Assembly: GCF_003020585.1 (NCBI RefSeq)
Contig: NZ_PXUE01000007.1
Coordinates: forward strand, 124,001 to 188,000
Reading direction: 5' to 3'
Length of the DNA stretch: 64,000 nt
Source of the DNA: Chryseobacterium aurantiacum
GTDB taxonomy: Bacteria > Bacteroidota > Bacteroidia > Flavobacteriales > Weeksellaceae
Part shown: positions 35,251 through 41,069 of the stretch, one piece after another
Position numbering within the stretch: position 1 is the stretch's first letter
How the letters are laid out: the number at the start of each line of letters is the position of its first letter
The notes under the pieces: generated by a model
The model's database searches: none
What the model saw: only the letters and a program-made list of their open reading frames with translations
What the model was told of the DNA's origin: nothing
Translations under genes and position numbers: made by a program

Positions 35251-35935
35251 TGCTGTAATTTTTTAATTCAATTTTAAGGATATTCCTTTGTCTTTTATAG
35301 GATTTATCCTGATAATTTTTCTTAAAATCTGTTCCGGTAAATGTACGGACAGGGTTTCCGCGCTGAACTTGGAGATTAAGACTCCAAGTATCTTTCATTT
35401 TATCTTCCAGTTGTTGAATATAGACTCCCATTACCTTTTCTTTTAATCTGATAATGGAAAGTTTTTTATTTTCCAATTGTGATCTTGAATCCTGCACAAA
35501 TACAGACTGTTTACTTGGAAAGTGAGTGGCCCTGACGGCAGTATTCACTTTATTGACATTCTGCCCTCCGCTTCCCTGGCTTCTGGCTGTCTGAAATTTG
35601 ACATCTCTTTCCTTAAAGTCTATGGTTTTTAGATTTTCCAATTCGAAAATACCAATGAACCAGTTGCTTCTTTTATGCAGTTTTCTGAATGTACTTTTAC
35701 CTATCCAACAAATACTTCCCAGCCATGTTTTTAAGAATTCTTTTATCTCTTTTCCTTTTAAAAGCACGGTTACGGATTTCAATGTCAGATTTTCATCACC
35801 GTTTTCCCGATGAATGATTTCATATTCTATATTATTTTCTTTTACTTCTTCAAGAAAGGTCTTCAGAACCTTGGAAACTACCCACTGACACTCTAAAGGC
35901 CCTCTTCCTGAAGTTATTTGTATTAATTTTTCCAT
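35237..35935 (-). CDS. prfH: Peptide chain release factor-like protein PrfH
   Basis: A class-I-release-factor homologue of 232 residues lacking the stop-codon recognition domain. The N-terminus (QITSGRGPLECQWVVSKVLK) is typical of PrfH, and the peptidyl-hydrolysis GGQ is at 123-125 in GSGGQNVNKVNTAVR. It is shorter than RF1 (361 residues, encoded at 46.3-47.4 kb here) and has a basic C-terminal tail. In other bacteria PrfH is encoded with RtcB and the pair rescues ribosomes with cleaved 16S rRNA, PrfH acting on the damaged ribosome so that RtcB can religate it. Here a nucleotidyltransferase gene lies 2 bp upstream. Confidence 0.93.
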   Translation of the reverse strand: MEKLIQITSGRGPLECQWVVSKVLKTFLEEVKENNIEYEIIHRENGDENLTLKSVTVLLKGKEIKEFLKTWLGSICWIGKSTFRKLHKRSNWFIGIFELENLKTIDFKERDVKFQTARSQGSGGQNVNKVNTAVRATHFPSKQSVFVQDSRSQLENKKLSIIRLKEKVMGVYIQQLEDKMKDTWSLNLQVQRGNPVRTFTGTDFKKNYQDKSYKRQRNILKIELKNYSNDLN

Positions 35936-35937
35936 TG

Positions 35938-36483
35938 TTATTTCGGCATTTTGCTTAGTAAGAAATGTCCCACCGGATCAATTCCCTTTTGTATTAAATC
36001 TTTTGCAGCCATTACTGCCCAGCATTTATCACTGGAGTGGATATTTTTGTAGAATGAAAGCAAAACATTAGGTTCCACAACAGTAAATCCATTGGCTATT
36101 ACCGTTTCTAGATTATCTTTTTCAAAAAAATCAATGGTTATTCTATGGAATTTATCATTTTCCCATTCTACTGTTTTTTCATATCTGCGAAAATTTTCTT
36201 CACTTGGCAGATGATCATAACGTGTCCAGACTTTCTGAAATCCTTCCTGCTGAAGAATCATCACAACCTCTGCTACGTTTTCTTTTCTTACAAATACATC
36301 AATATCCTTGTGATCATGTGCATGTTTATATTCTGTATGCCCTGTTTCTGACATAAAATGCCATGCCCATCCGCCGGATATGATTACTTTATCTTTTAAT
36401 TTATTTAATATTTCAAGTCCGAAACGGATTCTAAATTCCGGCCAGACTTCACCATATCTTTTTATGTTATGTGGTGCGCCCAT
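35938..36483 (-). CDS. Minimal nucleotidyltransferase-fold protein in the RNA-repair operon
   Basis: A protein of 181 residues with the full polymerase-beta-type nucleotidyltransferase signature: SGGWAWHFM (GG at 37-38), the acidic pair D60 and D62 in HKDIDVFV, and the third Asp at about 118 in ITIDFFEKD. This active site transfers NMP from NTP to a substrate such as RNA 3' ends, small molecules or proteins. It sits between rtcB and prfH, with a 2-bp gap to prfH. Adding or mending nucleotides at broken RNA ends is an attractive but unproven role. An aminoglycoside-type or MNT-toxin-like activity is the main alternative; no HEPN partner is seen. Confidence 0.82.
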   Translation of the reverse strand: MGAPHNIKRYGEVWPEFRIRFGLEILNKLKDKVIISGGWAWHFMSETGHTEYKHAHDHKDIDVFVRKENVAEVVMILQQEGFQKVWTRYDHLPSEENFRRYEKTVEWENDKFHRITIDFFEKDNLETVIANGFTVVEPNVLLSFYKNIHSSDKCWAVMAAKDLIQKGIDPVGHFLLSKMPK

Positions 36484-36512
36484 TTTTTTGATTTTTAATT
36501 GGGTGTTGAGTA

Positions 36513-36554
36513 TTTATAGCTGCGCATTATATGTTCTCAATCCGCAACTATAAA
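36513..36554 (-). promoter_or_regulatory. 12-bp intercistronic stem-loop between rtcB and the nucleotidyltransferase gene
   Basis: Minus-strand RNA UUUAUAGUUGCG (36554-36543) pairs with CGCAGCUAUAAA (36524-36513) around an 18-nt loop. The one non-Watson-Crick position is G-U on the transcribed strand but C-A on the other strand, which favours an RNA role. No U run follows, so it is not a classic terminator; mRNA stability or processing is likelier. Confidence 0.5.
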
Positions 36555-36567
36555 CCTCCAACTTAAT

Positions 36568-37959
36568 TTATCTATCCATTCTCACAATTCTTGGCTGAAA
36601 TGTTCCAAGAATGTCTACCAATTCACTTTGTGCATTCATCACTTCATGAATATCCTTATAGGCCATTGGTGCTTCTTCCGTATTGCCACCCATTAGGGTA
36701 ACATTTTTAAGTTTCAGCTCCTTTTTTATATCATGCTCTGTGAAAAGACTCCTGCACTCACCTCTTGAGTGTGCTCTTCCAGCTCCATGTGATGCTGAGC
36801 TAAGGGATTCAGGGTTTCCTTTTCCACGAACGATAAAACCTTTTGCCGTCATGGACCCGGGAATCATTCCCAGCTCATTTTCACTGGCCGGAGTGGCTCC
36901 TTTTCTGTGAACAATCACTTCCTTTCCGTTATGGGTTTCTTTCCATGCAAAATTGTGATGGTTTTCAATTCTGGCCTTCACTCTTCCGCCAACGGCTTTC
37001 ACCAATCTTCTATGAATATCATCATGACAAGCTGAAGCATAGTCTCCCGCAAGATTCATGGCCGTCCAGTATTCCAAACCAAGATGAGTACTCAAATCAA
37101 GCCAAGCAAATTGTTGTGCTTCTTTTGGTAATGGACATTGTTCAATAGCCACCCTTGAGTAATACTGGGCAATTTCTGCTCCCATACCTCTGGAACCACT
37201 GTGTGAAAGGATTCCCAGATATTTTCCTTTTGGCAAACCAATTTGCTTATCTTCTTCTGTGATTTCCACTTCTCCGAATTCAACAAAATGATTTCCCCCT
37301 CCTGAGGATCCCATCTGCTTAATGGCTTTTCCTTTTAATCTTCTAAGGATCGGGATCAAATCGAATGTGTCCCTATCGAAGATTTCATGGTCTATATGAG
37401 ATTTGTATGTCTCATACATTCCAAATTTTGTATGTTCTGCAAGGGCTTTTTCATATTTATTCCTTGCACCGTTAAGATATGAAACTGGTGTATCCAAAAT
37501 ACTTAAGCTCATTCTGCAGCCAATATCCATCCCTACTCCATAAGGAATCACAGCATTTTCTACAGCAAGAACCCCACCTATCGGAAGGCCATAACCGCTA
37601 TGAGCATCTGGCATTAAAGCTCCCTGAATGGAGATTGGCAATTTCAGAGCTGTGTACAGCTGGTTTTTAGCTTCATCTGAAATATTATTTCCGAAAACCT
37701 GAAAAGCGGCACGTTGTGAATTCAACATTCTTTTTTCTGTTTTCTTGGAAGAAAGCAAGGTTTCTGCAATCTGCCCGAAGGTTAGATCTTTCTCAAAATT
37801 CTCCGGGTGAATCAGAATTTCTTTTAAAAGAGATTTCACATAATGGATATTTTTAGTTGCAAAATTTCTCTTCATTACTTCCAAAGCTACGTTGACACTT
37901 TGGTTATTGGGATAGCCCAGTTTTAATATATCTTTTCCTTTTAGTTTTAAATTTCCCAT
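36568..37959 (-). CDS. rtcB: RtcB family RNA ligase
   Basis: A GTP- and Mn2+-dependent RNA ligase of 463 residues joining 2',3'-cyclic phosphate or 3'-phosphate ends to 5'-OH ends. Signature regions in order: PDAHSGYGLPIGGVLA (about 117-132), YGVGMDIGCRMSLS with the metal-binding Asp/Cys, GSSGGGNHFVEFGEV, LSHSGSRGMGAEIA, IENHHNFAWKE, then SSASHGAGRAHSR with the guanylylated His. The sequence looks intact. It is co-directional with, and upstream of, a nucleotidyltransferase and prfH, so it is the RtcB2-PrfH type rather than the RtcB-RtcA/archease type. Confidence 0.96.
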   Translation of the reverse strand: MGNLKLKGKDILKLGYPNNQSVNVALEVMKRNFATKNIHYVKSLLKEILIHPENFEKDLTFGQIAETLLSSKKTEKRMLNSQRAAFQVFGNNISDEAKNQLYTALKLPISIQGALMPDAHSGYGLPIGGVLAVENAVIPYGVGMDIGCRMSLSILDTPVSYLNGARNKYEKALAEHTKFGMYETYKSHIDHEIFDRDTFDLIPILRRLKGKAIKQMGSSGGGNHFVEFGEVEITEEDKQIGLPKGKYLGILSHSGSRGMGAEIAQYYSRVAIEQCPLPKEAQQFAWLDLSTHLGLEYWTAMNLAGDYASACHDDIHRRLVKAVGGRVKARIENHHNFAWKETHNGKEVIVHRKGATPASENELGMIPGSMTAKGFIVRGKGNPESLSSASHGAGRAHSRGECRSLFTEHDIKKELKLKNVTLMGGNTEEAPMAYKDIHEVMNAQSELVDILGTFQPRIVRMDR

Positions 37960-37985
37960 TGTTTTTGTTTTAAATAATAGAGGAG

Positions 37986-38174
37986 TTATACGTCCTCAAA
38001 ACACTCTGCAATCTCTGTTGCAGACATTGTGCAGGTAAAATACCTCCTGCTTTTGATAAGATTAGGATCTTCTTTTTTTGTTTTCCATGAATTTGATTTA
38101 CCATCAATTGTTTTGTGGATAATTCCTACAATTTTATGGTGTCCCAGATAAGATCCAGCTCTGCATATTCTTTT
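37986..38174 (-). CDS. Unassigned 62-codon open frame before rtcB (possible hidden C-terminus or coupled gene)
   Basis: This frame opens after a TGA at 38175-38177 and ends with TAA at 37986-37988. It reads like real protein (GSYLGHHKIVGIIHKTIDGK, then SNSWKTKKEDPNLIK, ending SATEIAECFEDV) and fills the gap between the basic hypothetical gene and rtcB. It overlaps the end of that gene by about 49 bp in the -1 frame and has no ATG near its start; the only ATG is 13 codons from the end. It may be the true C-terminus reached by a -1 shift or lost through a point indel, or a separate gene with a rare start. Confidence 0.4.
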   Translation of the reverse strand, partial: KRICRAGSYLGHHKIVGIIHKTIDGKSNSWKTKKEDPNLIKSRRYFTCTMSATEIAECFEDV

Positions 38175-38722
38175 TCAAGTTCAGAGTCTATGGGCTTATA
38201 ATGAGTAATCATATGAGGTCTTATCCGTAGGGTAAATCTCCATGGCTCAATAAACTCGTAGTACGTTTTATAAATTTTCCGTATAGGACAATATTCTTCT
38301 TGCTTTAAAAAGTACTGTCTTTCTCTTGGGGTTAGTTCAAATTTGGGGTTACTCCAGGAGCATAAAGAAATGTTGTTGAGCTTCTGCTCTTTTTCTACAT
38401 ATATTTTTCTTTCGGATTTTCTTTTCTTTTTTAGAAACTGTCGGCTATCGGAATACATATAGCTATTGATTTTTTTCAAAATTCCTTCAAAAAACTCTCC
38501 ATCTTCGGATCTCAATACCTCCTCTCTTACGGTGAAGAATCTTACAAATCCTTTCTGATATGGTTTTTCTAATGGAATCCATTGAACACTTCTTTTGGCT
38601 TCCCAAAGAACGTCACTACGTTGATACTTTTTTCTTATCTGTTTTATTACATCTTTTTTTATTGTTCTTTTTCTGGTTCTTACGCTTCTTAGGCGAGAGA
38701 ACAGAATGTTATCATTTTCCAT
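38126..38722 (-). CDS. Hypothetical basic protein, first gene of the RNA-repair operon
   Basis: A protein of 198 residues with an extremely basic N-terminal half (LRSVRTRKRTIKKDVIKQIR; FLKKKRKSERKIYVEKEQK) and aromatic-rich segments (KTYYEFIEPWRFTLRIRP). Such composition suggests RNA or ribosome contact. No family is recognised and no Cys/His metal site is evident. The ATG at 38722 is preferred to a GTG 9 bp upstream. It is co-directional with rtcB (166-bp gap, largely filled by another open frame) and lies downstream of a leader-peptide attenuator. It may be longer if the overlapping frame belongs to it. Confidence 0.65.
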   Translation of the reverse strand: MENDNILFSRLRSVRTRKRTIKKDVIKQIRKKYQRSDVLWEAKRSVQWIPLEKPYQKGFVRFFTVREEVLRSEDGEFFEGILKKINSYMYSDSRQFLKKKRKSERKIYVEKEQKLNNISLCSWSNPKFELTPRERQYFLKQEEYCPIRKIYKTYYEFIEPWRFTLRIRPHMITHYKPIDSELEKEYAELDLIWDTIKL

Positions 38723-38917
38723 GTAAAACACAAGATATCAAGAACAAGACCCTAAAATGGGTTTGCCATCTATCTGTTTTATATTTCAACTAAATTACTA
38801 GTTGAGTGGTTTAATAATGATGAACGCAATAGTTTGGAGTATAAAACTTCAACTATTTTGTTCTTAAAAACACTTAAAAAGATTTCGGGGAAACGTGAGT
38901 TTGAAATATTGCGCAAT

Positions 38918-38949
38918 AAAAAACCCGAAATCTCTACGACTTCGGGTTT
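38918..38949 (-). terminator. Attenuator terminator after the leader peptide
   Basis: Minus-strand AAACCCGAA/TTCGGGTTT stem with an 11-nt loop and six Ts. Its 5' arm AAACCCGAAG (38949-38940) can instead pair with CTTCG(C)GGTTT inside the leader ORF (38996-38986), giving mutually exclusive antiterminator and terminator. Confidence 0.7.
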
Positions 38950-38972
38950 TGATATTGTATTGTACTATTATT

Positions 38973-39050
38973 CTAAGAATGTACCAAACCGCGAAGCCTT
39001 ACCACCATAAGGGGTAATCCAACTGTAGAATTCTGATTAGTTCTGAACAT
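38973..39050 (-). CDS. 25-residue leader peptide
   Basis: The short ORF begins with ATG about 35 nt after the predicted transcription start and ends with TAG 23 nt before the terminator stem. The peptide has a Val/Leu/Arg-rich stretch, VGLPLMVVRLRGLV (residues 10-23). Codons for LRGL form the antiterminator arm. This is the layout of ribosome-mediated attenuation leaders; the Leu/Val content recalls leaders of ilv/leu operons, but the downstream genes here are for RNA repair. Below the size gene finders report. Confidence 0.55.
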   Translation of the reverse strand: MFRTNQNSTVGLPLMVVRLRGLVHS

Positions 39051-39091
39051 TGCTTCGTTGTTTTTTATTGGTTAAACTTGATTTTCAGGTG

Positions 39092-39099
39092 CAAATATA
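39092..39099 (-). promoter_or_regulatory. -7 element of the leader-peptide transcript
   Basis: TATATTTG on the minus strand, an exact TAnnTTTG match, about 42 bp before the leader ATG. It predicts a start near 39085. No strong -33 box was seen. Confidence 0.55.
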
Positions 39100-39133
39100 G
39101 AATTATTTTTTTAATCATCTATTATTTAAATCT

Positions 39134-39141
39134 TATTTTTG
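39134..39141 (+). promoter_or_regulatory. Candidate -7 element of the lipoprotein gene at 39157
   Basis: TATTTTTG on the plus strand, 15 bp before the ATG, giving a leader of roughly 9 nt. The region lies back to back with the leader-peptide promoter. Confidence 0.4.
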
Positions 39142-39156
39142 TGAAAAAAGTGTTTT

Positions 39157-39999
39157 ATGCATAAATTTTTATTGGCCTTACTTCCATTACTTTTAATAGG
39201 TTGTAAGAAAGAGGAACCTGTAAAAAAAGAAGAGGTAAAAGTAGTAGAGAAAGGTTGTTTTTCTTCCCATTTCATGGAAAAAATTCTGGATTTGGAAGAA
39301 ATGAAAACCCAGGCTAAGTTTCTCGAATCAGAGACCAAAGGAAAAGGTAGGATCGGTTTTCTTGTAGACAGTACAAAAGTAAATAATGGCTGGGATTATT
39401 CTATTTCTGTTGGATATAATGGTCCGGATCGTTTTGAAACCTATCATATTTTTCATGCATCAAGTGATCAGTGTAATACCTTAACCATTTTAGACCCTCC
39501 GTCCGGAGAATATATTTCTCTTGAGGAGTGGAGAAAAAATAAAGATACTCCTACCCCAATGGAATCTTTATTAAAAACAGGGCTTTATAGCTTACCTATT
39601 GAAAGTCTTCCTCAGGTAGATGTAAAGTTTATAGAAACAGATTTTACGGTGGAAGGTTCAGAAAAGTACAGCTGTGGAGAACCTACATTCCGATATTTTC
39701 CTTTAGCTCGATATAAGGATGTTGAACTAATTCTTGTTCCGATGGATTGCGGAGATTTTGACTACCGATATTATCTGCTTACTGTACTGAATAACAGCAT
39801 CGTTGGCGAAGCCTATGTAGAAGGTATTTGGTTTGATCCCGGAAAGGAGGATAAGAAAGAGGAGTTCAGCAGCTATGAAATCAATAAAGCAGGAGAAATC
39901 ATTGTAACAACAGATCATAAGATTGATGGAAATAGCCAAAAGATAACTAAAACGCATTATCAAATTATGGATGATGGTAAAATCGTTCAGAAAAAATAA
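39157..39999 (+). CDS. Hypothetical lipoprotein
   Basis: A protein of 280 residues. The signal peptide MHKFLLALLPLLLIGC gives a lipobox cysteine at 16, followed by a KKEEPVKKEEV linker. The mature part is acidic, with several aromatic strands (GWDYSISVGYNGPDRFETYH; CGDFDYRYYLLTVLNN) and five more cysteines that could pair in the periplasm. No family is recognised. It is transcribed alone, with a strong terminator after it. Confidence 0.7.
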   Translation: MHKFLLALLPLLLIGCKKEEPVKKEEVKVVEKGCFSSHFMEKILDLEEMKTQAKFLESETKGKGRIGFLVDSTKVNNGWDYSISVGYNGPDRFETYHIFHASSDQCNTLTILDPPSGEYISLEEWRKNKDTPTPMESLLKTGLYSLPIESLPQVDVKFIETDFTVEGSEKYSCGEPTFRYFPLARYKDVELILVPMDCGDFDYRYYLLTVLNNSIVGEAYVEGIWFDPGKEDKKEEFSSYEINKAGEIIVTTDHKIDGNSQKITKTHYQIMDDGKIVQKK

Positions 40000-40000
40000 A

Positions 40001-40040
40001 ACAAAGGCTGTTTCAGAAGTTGAAACAGCCTTTGTTTTTT
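40001..40040 (+). terminator. Bidirectional terminator
   Basis: ACAAAGGCTGTTTCA/TGAAACAGCCTTTGT, a 15-bp stem followed by T6. The convergent M28 peptidase gene ends at 40040, so it shares the hairpin. Confidence 0.9.
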
Positions 40041-41023
40041 CACTTGAGGTGAATAATGCTTAGAAAAATAGCATCAATAACTTTTGTCATCCGTTCGATA
40101 TCCAATGTTTCTAAAGTATCTGTAGATTGATGATAATTTTTGTTTCTAAAGAAGGAAGTATCGGTAATCATAAGAGCGGGGAAATCAAATTTCCAATAGT
40201 TTAAATGATCGGAATAATCTACACCACCTACAAATTTAGGCGCTGGAAATGTTTCTGTTTTTACCTGATTTGCATTTTTAAAATGATCTATAAAATTTCC
40301 AACGAATGGGCCTGCTCCGCTGAGCTTTTTCACCAAAGTAATAAAATCTCCTTTATCACCATAAATCCAGGAGAGAACCCCCATAGGGAAGTCCTGAGAT
40401 CCTTTTTCATCCTTGAAATAACCGATCATTTCTACACTTACCATACCGTAAACATCCATATTGTTATCTTTTAGATATTTTGCATGGATGTAGCTGCCCA
40501 TATTTTCGGTTCTGAAATAAGGTGGTTCTTCTAAGGTATAGGCCACCAGATCCACCCGATAGTTAAGCTTTTGCCCCTTAAGCATTCTTGCCAATTCCAA
40601 CAGGGCTGTAACACCTGTAGCATTGTCGTCTGCTCCCTGCTGGTCACCGCAAACGTCGTAATGGCCACCTATGATAATTCTTTTTTTATTTTCTGAACCG
40701 AACGAGGTAATCACGTTTTTATATATTTTTCCGTCTACCTTATACTCCTGAAAGTTTGTACTATCACCATATGTACGAAAAGTTTGATGAATATAGTCCG
40801 CAACGGCATTCAGCTGGTCTACATTTTTATGATTTCTAAACTGTGGAGTCTGGGTAAGTGCCGTTAGATGTTTTTTGACTGATTCTACATCAGCAGGAAC
40901 GGGAGATTTTTGTGCAGGTTTATCTTTTTCTCCAGAATTAAAAAGAAAAACGCCTATAAAAAATAAGCCTACAAAAAGAATCAACTTCTTCTTCGTAGGC
41001 TTTATTATATTTTTAAAATCCAT
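40040..41023 (-). CDS. M28 family metallopeptidase, membrane-anchored
   Basis: A protein of 327 residues with an N-terminal signal anchor (KLILFVGLFFIGVFLF, about 13-28). The M28 zinc aminopeptidase core is visible: GGHYDVCGDQQGADDNATGV (metal His/Asp, about 119-138), catalytic Glu pair in YTLEEPPYFRTENMG, SVEMIGYF, and the last metal His in NKNYHQSTDTLETLD. The active site lies outside the cytoplasm. Likely function is peptide trimming for nutrition. It is transcribed after, and possibly with, the mutase gene (46-bp gap). Confidence 0.9.
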   Translation of the reverse strand: MDFKNIIKPTKKKLILFVGLFFIGVFLFNSGEKDKPAQKSPVPADVESVKKHLTALTQTPQFRNHKNVDQLNAVADYIHQTFRTYGDSTNFQEYKVDGKIYKNVITSFGSENKKRIIIGGHYDVCGDQQGADDNATGVTALLELARMLKGQKLNYRVDLVAYTLEEPPYFRTENMGSYIHAKYLKDNNMDVYGMVSVEMIGYFKDEKGSQDFPMGVLSWIYGDKGDFITLVKKLSGAGPFVGNFIDHFKNANQVKTETFPAPKFVGGVDYSDHLNYWKFDFPALMITDTSFFRNKNYHQSTDTLETLDIERMTKVIDAIFLSIIHLK

Positions 41024-41069
41024 AGGATAAGCTTTTAATTTCTTTACTGAAAATTAAAGCTTTTTGGGA

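Noticed and set aside
36513..36554. Y-RNA-like or tRNA-like RNA beside rtcB
   Set aside because: Some rtcB loci have Y RNAs, but this is a single short hairpin with no tRNA-like arms and no Ro-family gene nearby.
38126..38174. Programmed -1 frameshift at the end of the basic protein
   Set aside because: No classical X-XXY-YYZ slippery heptamer or downstream pseudoknot was found in the overlap, so I list it only as an open reading frame issue.
41030..41062. Hairpin with U run after the mutase gene
   Set aside because: The T run is on the plus strand, where no gene ends; it cannot terminate the minus-strand mutase transcript in the usual way.
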